A stretch of 64,000 bases of DNA from JBCBDX01 sp038529265 (GTDB lineage: Bacteria > Pseudomonadota > Alphaproteobacteria > Rhizobiales > Rhizobiaceae), in contig JBCBDX010000001.1 in assembly GCA_038529265.1 (NCBI GenBank), positions 468,321 to 532,320 on the forward strand, in the 5' to 3' direction. The position numbers were made by a program, and so were the translations under genes. Within the stretch, counting starts at the first letter, position 1. Every line of letters starts with the position of its first letter. The notes under the pieces are model-generated. The model was not told the origin of the DNA and ran no database searches. It saw only the letters and a program-made list of their open reading frames with translations. This document shows positions 35,291-43,770 of this stretch, piece after piece.

Positions 35291-37282
35291 ATGCAGCTAT
35301 CCAATGATTGTTTGAAATCCATGTGCACCATCGCGATTGGCGCGACGGCGCTGGCGTCAGGCTTTGCTGGTGTTTCCATCGCAGCTGGTGCGATGGAAAT
35401 AATGACTGCCTCCGGTCATTTGGCGCTCGACTTGCGCAAAGAGCAGCAAAAGGAGTTTGATGCGCTCGAAAGGCAGGTTCGCAAAAAAGTTGAGCGCGAT
35501 TACAAAGTCTGGCTGAGGCATGAATGCGGAAACGACTGGGCAAAGCGCGCCGATGTGAACGCCGCGCTAGCGCAATTGGATGACGCGCTACACCGCACCC
35601 GCCCAACCGTCGCCGATATGGTCAACGCCGCGCATAACCCTGTTTTGCTGGTGGACACGCTGATCGAGCGGTTGCCGGAAAGCAGCCTTTATCGCAGCGA
35701 GCAAGTGGCCTCCGGGGTCTTCGCCGCCATCATCACCGGTCTGCATGGCTTGGCGCGCACTGACGAAAAGCTCAAACCGCTGTTTGACACACTGTCGTGG
35801 CAGAAAGCGCTGACGGCGCTTGAAGAGCTAAAGGATGGGCAGACGAACATTCGTGCTGAAATTAGCGAATTAAAGCGCGAATTGCACACAAAACACGGTA
35901 TTCCCATTGAAAACTTAGAGAAGCTCTTTGTAGCCGCTCAGCATCAGTTTCCCAATGGCGATTATGTGGCCGCCGTGAACCGCGCAGTTGAAGCAATTAT
36001 TGCTCGCGATAATGAACCGGTTAATGTTGGGAACCTAGGCGATGACCTACAAAAACTCATCGAAGAAGCCCGCCATGCTTTCCGCCAAACAGCCGATGTG
36101 CAGCAAGCGACAGAATCTTTTGATGAGATTTTTCAAAATACTGAAGGCCAGATGCTCCGTGCCGCCGCACTTGCGGCGGAAAAAGCGGGCATGTTTGCAG
36201 CCGTTTTCCGCTTTGATGATGCGATTCGGCATTTTGAGTTGGCCGCACGGTATAATCCCGATGATGCCTGGCCTCGGTTCGAGGTCGGCGATATTCGCCT
36301 GTCCCGCGGTAATCTGTCCGCGGCGTTAGCGGAATATGAAGAAGGCAAGGCGGTCGCGGAGCGCACCGGGAACGAACGCGATCTGTCGGTCAGCCACAAC
36401 AAGATCGGTGATATGGAGGTTGCGCGCGGCGATGCTGAATCGGCGTTGGCGGCCTATCAGGCGGGTTTGGTAATCGCCGAAAAGCTGGCGGCGCAGGACC
36501 CGACCAACACCGAGTGGCAGCGCGATCTGTCGGTGAGCCACAACAAGATCGGTGATATGGAGGTTGCGCGCGGCGATGCTGAATCGGCGTTGGCGGCCTA
36601 TCAGGCCGGCTTGGCGATTGCTGAAAAGCTGGCGGCGCAGGACCCGACGAATACGCAGTGGCAGCGCGATCTGTCGGTGAGCCACGAGAGGATCGGCGAT
36701 GTGGAGGTTGAGCGTGGCGATGGGGATGCGGCTTTGGCGGCCTATCAGGCTAGCTTGGCGATCCGCGAAAAGCTGGCGGCGCAGGGCTCGACCAATGCTG
36801 GGCGGCAGCGCGATCTGTCGATAAGCCACAACAAGATCGGCGACGTGGAGCGCGCGCGCGGCAACACTGAGGCGGCGTTGGCGTCTTATCAGGCGGGTTT
36901 GGTAATCGCCGACAAGCTGGCGGCGCAGGACCCGACCAACACCGAGTGGCAGCGCGATCTGTCGGTGAGCCACAACAAGATCGGTGATATGGAGGTTGCG
37001 CGCGGCAATAGTGAAGCTGCGTTCGCGGCCTATCAGGCCGGCTTGGCGATTTCTGAAAAGCTGGCGGGGCAAGACCCGACCAACAGTGGGTGGCAGTATG
37101 ATCTATTTGTCAGCTACTGGCGCATGGCGGATATGGAACCCGATCCAAGCAAACAAATTAAGCATCTGACGGCGGGCTTGGAACGCCTTGAAGCGCTTCA
37201 TGCTGAAAACCGTTTGCTGCCAATACACGTTGAATGGATTGAGAAGACCAAAGATCGGATCAATTCAATCAGAGACGAATAA
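35291..37282 (+). CDS. Large TPR protein with five near-identical 48-residue repeats
   Basis: 663 residues. The N-terminus has a hydrophobic stretch (CTIAIGATALASGFAGVSIAAGAM, about 10-36) that may anchor it in the membrane, then a coiled coil (about 45-75), a helical region of unknown family (80-330), and TPR units. From 36377 five copies of a 144-bp unit follow one another (36377, 36521, 36665, 36809, 36953), with a decayed sixth from 37097. Each encodes 'RDLSVSHNKIGDMEVARGD...' and ends in DPTNTEWQ or a variant. The gene ends two bases before a convergent GST gene. TPRs bind proteins; no enzyme domain is seen. Function unknown. Confidence 0.7.
   Translation: MQLSNDCLKSMCTIAIGATALASGFAGVSIAAGAMEIMTASGHLALDLRKEQQKEFDALERQVRKKVERDYKVWLRHECGNDWAKRADVNAALAQLDDALHRTRPTVADMVNAAHNPVLLVDTLIERLPESSLYRSEQVASGVFAAIITGLHGLARTDEKLKPLFDTLSWQKALTALEELKDGQTNIRAEISELKRELHTKHGIPIENLEKLFVAAQHQFPNGDYVAAVNRAVEAIIARDNEPVNVGNLGDDLQKLIEEARHAFRQTADVQQATESFDEIFQNTEGQMLRAAALAAEKAGMFAAVFRFDDAIRHFELAARYNPDDAWPRFEVGDIRLSRGNLSAALAEYEEGKAVAERTGNERDLSVSHNKIGDMEVARGDAESALAAYQAGLVIAEKLAAQDPTNTEWQRDLSVSHNKIGDMEVARGDAESALAAYQAGLAIAEKLAAQDPTNTQWQRDLSVSHERIGDVEVERGDGDAALAAYQASLAIREKLAAQGSTNAGRQRDLSISHNKIGDVERARGNTEAALASYQAGLVIADKLAAQDPTNTEWQRDLSVSHNKIGDMEVARGNSEAAFAAYQAGLAISEKLAGQDPTNSGWQYDLFVSYWRMADMEPDPSKQIKHLTAGLERLEALHAENRLLPIHVEWIEKTKDRINSIRDE
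36377..37096 (+). repeat. Five tandem 144-bp coding repeats
   Basis: Units start at 36377, 36521, 36665, 36809 and 36953, exactly 144 bp apart and in frame; a degenerate sixth starts at 37097. Units 1, 2 and 5 are almost the same at the DNA level over long stretches, while units 3 and 4 differ more. Such repeats change copy number easily by slippage or recombination. Confidence 0.9.
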
Positions 37283-37283
37283 T

Positions 37284-37991
37284 TTACCGCGCTTTTTGGC
37301 CAAAGAGTACGGCTTGCGCTTCCTTGTCATCGCGTAAGTTCGTGCGGTCGCGTTCTTCCTTGCCGATGGCAAGGCCTTTTTCCACGGCCGGGCGGGCCTT
37401 CATCGTTTCAAACCAGCGCTTCAAATTCGGGAAATCATTCAAATCCTGACCCTGGCGCTCATGCGGCACCACCCAGCCGATACAGGCCATATCGGCGATG
37501 GAATAATCGCCCGCCAGAAAATCGCGGTCCGCCAGCCGCCGGTCCATCACACCGTAAAGCCGGTTCACCTCATTGGTGTAGCGGTCAATCGCATAGGGCA
37601 CCTGTTCCGGCGCATATTGGCGGAAATGGTGCGCCTGTCCGGCCATGGGGCCAAGGCCGCCCATCTGCCACATCAGCCATTGCTCCACTTCCACCCGCGC
37701 GCGTTCGTCACTTGGATAGAATTGACCGAACTTGCGGCCCAAATATTGCAGGATCGCCGCGCTCTCAAAAACCGAAATCGGATCACCGCCGGGCCCTTCG
37801 GGATCGATAATGGCGGGCATGCGGTTATTGGGCGCGATCTTCAAAAAGTCCGGCTGAAACTGATCACCCTTGCCGATATTGATCCAGTTGATCTCGTAGG
37901 GCACGCCCAACTCTTCGAGCAGGATCGTGATCTTCCAGCCATTGGGCGTTGGCCAGTAAAAAAGCTGGATGGGCTGGGTCTGTGTGGTCAT
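37284..37991 (-). CDS. Glutathione S-transferase, Ure2p/YfcG-like
   Basis: 235 residues. The N-terminal thioredoxin-like domain has TPNGWKITILLEELG and the glutathione-binding segment FESAAILQYLGRKF with NNRMPAI before it; the C-terminal helical domain starts near residue 95. The layout fits the nu-class, disulfide-bond oxidoreductase type (YfcG/YghU). GAGGC precedes the ATG at 37991. It is followed by the MarR gene upstream in the same direction with a gap of 48 bases, so it might belong to the same transcript as the MarR/nitroreductase operon. Confidence 0.85.
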   Translation of the reverse strand: MTTQTQPIQLFYWPTPNGWKITILLEELGVPYEINWINIGKGDQFQPDFLKIAPNNRMPAIIDPEGPGGDPISVFESAAILQYLGRKFGQFYPSDERARVEVEQWLMWQMGGLGPMAGQAHHFRQYAPEQVPYAIDRYTNEVNRLYGVMDRRLADRDFLAGDYSIADMACIGWVVPHERQGQDLNDFPNLKRWFETMKARPAVEKGLAIGKEERDRTNLRDDKEAQAVLFGQKAR

Positions 37992-38039
37992 GATTGCCTC
38001 GATCTCTTTTGAGGTAATTTATGGCAGCTCGGTGGATGA

Positions 38040-38486
38040 TCAATCACGTGCCTTATCCAAATGCTCGCGCAGCGCGCGCAAAAAGGGCAGGGCGTCTTCC
38101 ACCTGTTTGGGCGTGATTGCTGCTGCAATTTCCTTAATCTCTGGACCGAGACTGGCAATCGATTTCTCGCGAAACGTCCGCCCTGCATCGGTGATCCAAA
38201 TGCGTTTGGAGCGCTTGTCTTTTTCATTGGCCCGTACATCGACAAAGCCAGCTTTCTCTAGCCCTTGCAGTGTATGCGTCATGCTGGTCTTGGGCACTTG
38301 AAATGCGCTCGCCAGTTCCTGCGGTGTCCGCCCGTCTTGCACGCGGATCAGATGGTTCAAAACCGAAAATTGCGGCAGCACCATCCCGTCGGTCAGGTGC
38401 TGCTCCAGCGCAGCCCGGTTGAGCTGCGCGATAATGCCAATTTCGTTAAACAGCTCAAAATAGAGCCGCGTGTTTTGGTCAGGCAT
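38040..38486 (-). CDS. MarR-family transcriptional regulator
   Basis: 148 residues from ATG 38486. The winged-helix core is clear (LPQFSVLNHLIR, TPQELASAFQVPKTSMTHTLQGLEKAGFV, then the wing with NEKDKRSKRIWIT). The open frame extends to 38681 but that part is antisense to no signal and overlaps the nitroreductase gene; the ATG at 38486 overlaps the nitroreductase stop by 8 bases, giving coupled translation. It likely represses its own operon through the two operator sites at 39604-39637, and responds to a small aromatic or electrophilic ligand. Confidence 0.88.
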   Translation of the reverse strand: MPDQNTRLYFELFNEIGIIAQLNRAALEQHLTDGMVLPQFSVLNHLIRVQDGRTPQELASAFQVPKTSMTHTLQGLEKAGFVDVRANEKDKRSKRIWITDAGRTFREKSIASLGPEIKEIAAAITPKQVEDALPFLRALREHLDKARD

Positions 38487-39588
38487 TGATAAGACGGGTC
38501 TCCAGTCCCCAGCGCGGTGTTCGCGGGGTCTTGGTGCCATAACCCAAAAGGCCGAGCATTTGAACAGTGCCGCCTTTGCCAAAACCTTCTTGAATGGCGG
38601 AGTAGTTTTCCCGAACCTCCGGATACTCCTGAAGCGCTTGGCTGACAGGACGCAAAGCAATGCCCCGTGCGGTCGCATCAAGGTTTAACCGCAACCAACG
38701 CGCTCCGGCATCCAGCTGATCCAACCGCGTGTTGGATGGCGTCGTGATCAGCGCGATTGCAGGGGCACTTTCGATCTGCTCGCTTGTCTCCGCTGTTGCT
38801 TCGATAACGGCCGGGTGGCTCATGTCCGCAAGTGTAGCGTTGGGCAGTTGGCCAGTCAGACGCAGCGCATCCAACATGGTGCTCTGAATGTCTATGCCAT
38901 CGGGATTGGCGTTGATTTCTCGTTTGCCGACACGGAACAGGTGAACGCTTTCCATGTAAGGCGCTTCTGTCGACATTTCGGTTTCCCAAGCCGCAATGGC
39001 ATTGGCTTTGATGGGGTTTAGTTCCGCATAAGACGTGTAGATTGTACCGTGCATGCTGAGTCCGGCCACATCCTCGGCGTCGATGGTACGTCCGGCATCA
39101 AAGGGAGCTTTGTGCGAACGGCGCTCCATGACAAATGCAAAAAGCGGGTTCGCCTTGGCAGCGTTCGGGACAAATCGGCATCGCGCGACCGGGCCGTCTT
39201 CACCTTGCGGATAGAGCGTCGTTTCAACGCCGTAACCCTCACTGGCGGCGGCCATCTTCATCAGTTCAATAAAGCAGCCCATCCCTACGGTCAGCTGGCG
39301 CGCATATGGATCGGTCACCGGCAGATCGCGTTCCTTGTCGCGCCAGATGACCACTTCATCATGACCGACCAATTCGACCTCCCAAGGTTGCCGATTGTGC
39401 GGATTGGGCGCGAGCAATGCGTAGGAAAGGGCACGTAGGCGGGCATCATCGTACTGGCCTGCGGCATCCCAAGGGGCGAGTGCTTTTGTAGGGGTACGAG
39501 TGCCGGCAAACGTGGCTGCGCCTGTACCGGCAGCGACCACAACACCGCCACCAATCAAAGTAAGGAATTTTCTGCGTGAAAGTGACAT
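38479..39588 (-). CDS. Tat-exported nitroreductase-family protein (Acg-like)
   Basis: 369 residues from ATG 39588, which has GGAG 6 bases upstream; a first ATG at 39600 is too close to the Shine-Dalgarno. A twin-arginine signal is present (SLSRRKFLTLIGGG). The family signature LLAPNPHNRQPWEVEL marks the long Acg-type nitroreductases, and MERRSHKAPFD is the usual second motif. These proteins bind FMN, but many lack classic nitroreductase activity and may store flavin. It is the first gene of an operon with a marR gene. Confidence 0.85.
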   Translation of the reverse strand: MSLSRRKFLTLIGGGVVVAAGTGAATFAGTRTPTKALAPWDAAGQYDDARLRALSYALLAPNPHNRQPWEVELVGHDEVVIWRDKERDLPVTDPYARQLTVGMGCFIELMKMAAASEGYGVETTLYPQGEDGPVARCRFVPNAAKANPLFAFVMERRSHKAPFDAGRTIDAEDVAGLSMHGTIYTSYAELNPIKANAIAAWETEMSTEAPYMESVHLFRVGKREINANPDGIDIQSTMLDALRLTGQLPNATLADMSHPAVIEATAETSEQIESAPAIALITTPSNTRLDQLDAGARWLRLNLDATARGIALRPVSQALQEYPEVRENYSAIQEGFGKGGTVQMLGLLGYGTKTPRTPRWGLETRLINA

Positions 39589-39603
39589 TGGAATCTCCAT
39601 TTA

Positions 39604-39637
39604 GTTCGATATCGAACAATATAGTACGAAATCGAAC
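39604..39637. promoter_or_regulatory. Double operator of the MarR/nitroreductase operon
   Basis: GTTCGATATCGAAC (39604-39617) is a perfect 14-bp palindrome. GTACGAAATCGAAC (39624-39637) repeats it with two or three changes, exactly 20 bp further on, that is two helical turns. Both lie just upstream of the nitroreductase start at 39588, the right place for autorepression by the MarR protein. Confidence 0.7.
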
Positions 39638-39743
39638 AAATCAAGAGGTCCGTTAACCTGTTTGAACTCTGGCTGAATGCACGCCTCAGCATCAGTTCAG
39701 TGAGGCCATGTCATTTTGTTCTCATCGCTAAGGGAAACAAGCC

Positions 39744-39941
39744 ATGTTGAGCACTTTGATTACACGCCTATTTACCCTGATCTGCTTGTTGGTGGGTGTC
39801 CTCGCCTTTGGGCTGATCAGCATTATGCAACAATCGACAAGCCCGGCTTTCTCGTCGCGTGTGGATCAATCGATCCCTTGCGTCTTTGAAGACAATCGCC
39901 GTTGTGCTGTGCCGAATGCGGCACCAAAGTTGGCGCAATGA
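39744..39941 (+). CDS. Small membrane protein, first of a pair
   Basis: 65 residues with one membrane segment (LITRLFTLICLLVGVLAFGLISIMQ, about 5-29) and a polar tail with two cysteines (IPCVFEDNRRCAVP). AGGGA lies about 10 bases before the ATG. The stop overlaps the next small frame by ATGA. No known family is recognised. Coding support comes from the ribosome site, the coupling and a clear topology; the chance that it is spurious is modest. Confidence 0.5.
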   Translation: MLSTLITRLFTLICLLVGVLAFGLISIMQQSTSPAFSSRVDQSIPCVFEDNRRCAVPNAAPKLAQ

Positions 39942-40132
39942 TCATGTCTGGAACAAGACCGACCGCATTGATAGGCAAACGCGAACTGAAAGCCATGGGA
40001 CGGGTGGTTCTAATGGCTGGCCTTTTCATGGTGCCATTCGTTTTGAACCATGAAGCGCACGCAAACTATGGAATGACACAAAGCTCGGGCGCCGGTTTTG
40101 TCATCTACATGTCTTTGATGCAGGGTCGTTAA
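39938..40132 (+). CDS. Small membrane protein, second of a pair
   Basis: 64 residues from ATG 39938, overlapping the stop of the preceding small gene (ATGA). A membrane segment or signal peptide lies at about residues 20-36 (GRVVLMAGLFMVPFVLNHEAHA, with a possible cleavage after AHA). The remaining 22 residues are short and Gly/Ser-rich. No family is recognised. It is followed 44 bases later by the AMP nucleosidase gene. Confidence 0.45.
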   Translation: MIMSGTRPTALIGKRELKAMGRVVLMAGLFMVPFVLNHEAHANYGMTQSSGAGFVIYMSLMQGR

Positions 40133-40176
40133 TCGGGCGTCTTTAATTCGTGATATGTTTGCGCGTATAAGCGGTC

Positions 40177-41700
40177 ATGGATACAAAAACACATGATGGA
40201 ATACATTTAGACCGCCGCGTTCAATTGGCAGAGTTTGATATGCCGCCAGCTGCGCGCCCTGAATTCTTCAACAGTGCCGAAGAGGCGGTTGCAGCTCTCA
40301 CCACTCTATATGATCGCAACACGCGCTTTTTGCGGGACCAGTTTGAAAGCCTTTTGCTTGGGCAGATGCCGGAAAAACGCATCAGGGCCTTTTACCCGCA
40401 GGTAGCGCTGAAAACATCGGTCTATTCAAATGTGGATTCGCGTTTGGCGTATGGGCATCTCCCGCAACCGGGGCACTACGCAACCACTGTTACGAGGCCC
40501 GATCTTTTCCAAAATTATTTGGAGACGCAGGTCAGTCTACTTTTGAAAAACCATGATGTTGCCATCGAAGTGAGCGAGAGCGGCACCCCCATCCCGTTAC
40601 ACTTTGCCTTTGCAGAGGGCACTCATGTCGATGGCGCCAAGGCAGAGGCCATGCGCATCTCCTTGCGCGATGTTTTCGATGTGCCCGACTTGTCGGTAAC
40701 CAATGATGATATCGTCAATGGAGATTGGGAGCCGGATGAAAGCGGCCCGTCGCCCTTGGCACCGTTTACCGCTCAGCGTGTGGACTATTCGCTCCAGCGG
40801 CTCGCCCACTATACGGCGACGAGCCCGCACCATTTCCAAAACTTCGTGCTGTTCACAAACTACCAGTTTTATATCGACGAGTTCTGCAGTTTCGCCCGCA
40901 AAGCCATCGCAAAGGATGGTTCCGATTACGAACTGTTCGTTGAGCCGGGTAATCTTGTTTGGGAAGGGCAGGCGAATGAACCGCGTTTTGGTAAAGCGCC
41001 ACCGCGACTGCCTCAAATGCCAGCCTACCATCTGACAAGGCCGGGCCGGAAAGGTATTACGATGGTGAACATCGGCGTTGGCCCATCCAATGCAAAAACA
41101 ATTACAGACCATATTGCAGTATTGCGGCCACACGCTTGGCTGATGCTCGGCCATTGCGCCGGTTTGCGTAATTCTCAGCAGCTTGGCGACTACGTACTGG
41201 CGCATGCCTATGTACGCGAAGATTCAGTGCTGGATGATGATCTACCGCTTTCTGTACCCGTTCCACCACTGGCTGAAGTTCAGTTGGCTTTGGAAAAGGC
41301 AGTTGCCGAAGTCACGGGGCTTTCCGGTTATGAACTAAAAAAGATCATGCGAACCGGAACGGTTGCCACAATTGACAACCGAAACTGGGAATTGCGCGAT
41401 CAAAGGGGCCCTGTGAAGCGGCTTAGCCAATCACGTTCTGTAGCGCTTGACATGGAAAGTGCGACGATTGCAGCAAACGGCTTTCGTTTTCGCGTCCCGT
41501 ACGGCACGCTTTTGTGTGTTTCTGACAAGCCTTTACACGGCGAACTTAAACTGCCCGGAATGGCCACTGAGTTCTATCGCACCCAAGTCAATCAGCATCT
41601 TATTATCGGCATAAAGGCCATGGAAGAATTAGCGGAGATGGCAAGTGAAAAGCTTCACTCTCGGAAGCTGCGCAGTTTTTCCGAGACCGCGTTCCAGTAA
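40177..41700 (+). CDS. amn: AMP nucleosidase
   Basis: 507 residues, the family length. The N-terminal domain is specific to Amn; the C-terminal nucleoside-phosphorylase fold carries VGPSNAKTITDHIAVLRPHAW, GHCAGLRNSQQLGDYV and the purine/ribose-binding DMESATIAANGF. The enzyme splits AMP into adenine and ribose 5-phosphate and so governs AMP level and purine salvage. No allosteric or export signal is seen beyond this. It stands between a pair of small membrane genes and a Tat-exported propeller protein. Confidence 0.95.
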   Translation: MDTKTHDGIHLDRRVQLAEFDMPPAARPEFFNSAEEAVAALTTLYDRNTRFLRDQFESLLLGQMPEKRIRAFYPQVALKTSVYSNVDSRLAYGHLPQPGHYATTVTRPDLFQNYLETQVSLLLKNHDVAIEVSESGTPIPLHFAFAEGTHVDGAKAEAMRISLRDVFDVPDLSVTNDDIVNGDWEPDESGPSPLAPFTAQRVDYSLQRLAHYTATSPHHFQNFVLFTNYQFYIDEFCSFARKAIAKDGSDYELFVEPGNLVWEGQANEPRFGKAPPRLPQMPAYHLTRPGRKGITMVNIGVGPSNAKTITDHIAVLRPHAWLMLGHCAGLRNSQQLGDYVLAHAYVREDSVLDDDLPLSVPVPPLAEVQLALEKAVAEVTGLSGYELKKIMRTGTVATIDNRNWELRDQRGPVKRLSQSRSVALDMESATIAANGFRFRVPYGTLLCVSDKPLHGELKLPGMATEFYRTQVNQHLIIGIKAMEELAEMASEKLHSRKLRSFSETAFQ

Positions 41701-41783
41701 TTTGCTCGAGCTTGCCAGTGGTTCTAACTGACCGCGCGCGCTATATCTGGGTGGCCGTTGGTCAAATCCCGCTGGGGGTAACA

Positions 41784-42971
41784 TTGAAACATCAATTGAA
41801 CAGAAGACAGTTACTTGCGAGCGCCGGTGCCTTGATGGGCGCGCATGTCGTTGGCCCTGCCTATGCGGTTGGTGCGGGTGCATCGCCGCGTGCAGTCGGC
41901 ATATCTGATTTCATCTTTGGCGTTGGTGCCGATGATGGCAACTTGATTGCGATGAATGGTTGGACGGGCAGGGTCGAGCATCGCATTGCCTCGCCGATTG
42001 AGATTGTCACGTTCTTTGCTAACCGCCCCGCAGATCGTCTTGTCGGCGTGGATGGAAACAGCGGGCAAATAGCGATCTTTCAAAATCCAGGAATAGGCGG
42101 CGCTTATGTAGAGCCGATGGTCCACAAGACCATTGCCTCACCCGACCTATTTGCTTTCTCACCTGATGGACGGCATGCGGTGTACGCAGCATTCGGTGAT
42201 GGTCAAATCGTGCTTTTTGATTTGGAAGAAGGGAATGCGGTTCGAAGCTTTAGCGGCTTTGAGGGAGTACATGATATACGCTTTTCCTCATTAACGGGTA
42301 TGTTGACCATTACTTCACTGGATAGGTCGGACGTACGTGCGTTGGATGTACGAACCGGTGATGTCTATCCATTGATCAATATTGCCGATCCTGACCAACG
42401 CGGCATAGATCACATGTCGCAAACGCTGTCTGGCCGAACGGGTATTGTTATTCGTCCAGGCGATCCTTTCGCCCATTTGGTTGCCATCAAGAAGGATGGT
42501 GCCTCACTTCTGCGCTCAATAGAGCTAAGTGGTCCCCCGTTGCGCGCCTATGTCTCTTCAGACAATCGGCATGTGCTTTTGCCTTCCACGCAGGCACCTG
42601 TCGTCGACATCATTGATCTGAACTCACTACAGCCTGTCGCGGTAATCGAGGCGCCTGGTTTGATCACCAATGTCCACACAGACCCGCTGTCGCGCACCAT
42701 GATCGGTATTGCACCGGATGCAGACGCTGTCATCGCTTTCGATATGTCGACATTGACAGCGCAGACGAAACTCAAGGAAACGGGAAATGTCAGTCTGCTG
42801 GCACTGAACGAAGAAAGTGGCCTCGCATTCGTGCACAGCGGTGGGCGCAGCCAAAAAATCGAGCTGCTGCAGGTGCGTGGTCGTCAAGCACTCGAGCGCC
42901 TTGAGCCTGTGGAGATTGATCAGCCGCTTTGGGCGATGACGTCAACCAACGCGCTGGCGGTATGCCACTAA
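41784..42971 (+). CDS. Tat-type exported beta-propeller protein
   Basis: 395 residues from TTG 41784, which is preceded by GGGGGT and gives a twin-arginine-like signal (LNRRQLLASAGALMGAHVV, then PAYAVGA). The open frame reaches TTG 41712 but this adds residues before the signal. The rest is a seven-bladed YVTN/WD40-like pattern (DNRHVLLPSTQAPVVDIIDLNS, PLSRTMIGIAPDADAVIAFDMST). Ligand unknown. A strong hairpin terminator follows at once. A DUF1513-like relation is possible but I cannot confirm it. Confidence 0.65.
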   Translation: MKHQLNRRQLLASAGALMGAHVVGPAYAVGAGASPRAVGISDFIFGVGADDGNLIAMNGWTGRVEHRIASPIEIVTFFANRPADRLVGVDGNSGQIAIFQNPGIGGAYVEPMVHKTIASPDLFAFSPDGRHAVYAAFGDGQIVLFDLEEGNAVRSFSGFEGVHDIRFSSLTGMLTITSLDRSDVRALDVRTGDVYPLINIADPDQRGIDHMSQTLSGRTGIVIRPGDPFAHLVAIKKDGASLLRSIELSGPPLRAYVSSDNRHVLLPSTQAPVVDIIDLNSLQPVAVIEAPGLITNVHTDPLSRTMIGIAPDADAVIAFDMSTLTAQTKLKETGNVSLLALNEESGLAFVHSGGRSQKIELLQVRGRQALERLEPVEIDQPLWAMTSTNALAVCH

Positions 42972-42974
42972 GTA

Positions 42975-42998
42975 AAAAGACGGCCTTGGCCGTCTTTT
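42975..42998. terminator. Bidirectional terminator
   Basis: AAAAGACGGCC (42975-42985) and GGCCGTCTTTT (42988-42998) form an 11-bp stem with a two-base loop, with A-runs on the left and T-runs on the right, so it works for both converging genes: the propeller gene (ending 42971) and the DUF2147 gene (ending 43023). Confidence 0.85.
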
Positions 42999-43022
42999 AC
43001 GTCATCAAGCATCAGGCACTTG

Positions 43023-43367
43023 TTAGCGTCGTGTCCATGTATCTGTGCGGCCAACAAGGCCACCAAGAACAGAACCACGCATCTTCAGCGTGTTTGAACC
43101 TGTAAACCAGGCTGCACCGCGATACTTCTTGCCATCGGCGGGATCGGTGATCGAGCCCTTGTACTTGTCGCCATCTTTACTGAACGTGCCAATCTGCTGG
43201 CCAGCGAACTCTCCAGCAGTCACCGATACACAAAAGCTCGAGCCGCACTGGGCAATCTTTGTGTTGCCACCTTCACCAGTGCGCCAATTGCCAACGATTG
43301 GATCTGCAAGTGCGCTACCCGCCATCATCAAGCTGGCAGCTGCGAAAACAAGGATGTTCTTTTTCAT
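43023..43367 (-). CDS. DUF2147 secreted protein
   Basis: 114 residues with a signal peptide (ILVFAAASLMMAGSALA) and a small beta-barrel of DUF2147: IVGNWRTGEGG at the start, one disulfide-capable Cys pair (AQCGSSFC), DPADGKKYRGAAWF, and the family ending GLVGRTDTWTRR. DUF2147 proteins are exported and of unknown function, sometimes linked to acyl-CoA metabolism. The upstream operator at 43406-43421 is a near copy of the one before ETF-QO, which ties it to the same regulator. Confidence 0.85.
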   Translation of the reverse strand: MKKNILVFAAASLMMAGSALADPIVGNWRTGEGGNTKIAQCGSSFCVSVTAGEFAGQQIGTFSKDGDKYKGSITDPADGKKYRGAAWFTGSNTLKMRGSVLGGLVGRTDTWTRR

Positions 43368-43405
43368 TTTGGGTTCCTCCCGAATTCCTTCCCATGCCCT
43401 TATTA

Positions 43406-43421
43406 TTGACGTAAACGTAAA
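43406..43421. promoter_or_regulatory. TTGACGTAAACGTAAA operator upstream of the DUF2147 gene
   Basis: Differs from the ETF-QO site (35163-35178) at only two positions of 16 (CGTAAA for CGTCAA at the right end differs at one base, the rest match). It lies about 40 bases upstream of the DUF2147 start at 43367, a promoter position. Confidence 0.55.
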
Positions 43422-43770
43422 AGTAAAGATGTCGTAGCGTAAGTTGGCGCGAAAAGGTGGCCTTACGACCTTCCAAGCAGTCCAAATTTAATTCAAATCC
43501 GACCCAACGGTTGGGATCGTGGTTGAAAAAGAGTGACTTTTTGCAAATTCAAAAATAGCCGCAAAATAAGAAAAAGTAATTCAAAACAGTATCTTAGCTG
43601 ATAAAAATTCTGTAAAATTTACGAACAATTTTCGTTTTGTTTGTTTCATATTAAGCACGCTTTTTAGCCACTCCTTGATGCGCTGACGTCATGGTGTCCC
43701 CCGTCAGCTGGTGAGAAATCATTGAAAGAAACGCACGCAGCTTGGACACAGGGACACTGAGGAACGAAAA
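43422..43770. other. AT-rich intergenic region
   Basis: About 350 bases without a convincing gene. The part from about 43540 to 43665 is strongly A/T-rich with several A- and T-tracts (for example GTAAAATTTACGAACAATTTTCG), suggesting intrinsically curved DNA. It lies upstream of the Sel1-like gene, whose ribosome site GAGGAA is at its right end, and of the DUF2147 gene on the other strand. Confidence 0.5.

Noticed and set aside
36326..37072. Long minus-strand frame of 248 codons across the repeat region
   Set aside because: It is the antisense shadow of the TPR repeats: a lack of stops in one unit repeats in all units. No ribosome site or family.
36377..37240. Regularly spaced repeats that could suggest a CRISPR array or satellite
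   Set aside because: The units are 144 bp, in frame, without unique spacers, and encode TPR motifs; they are coding repeats.
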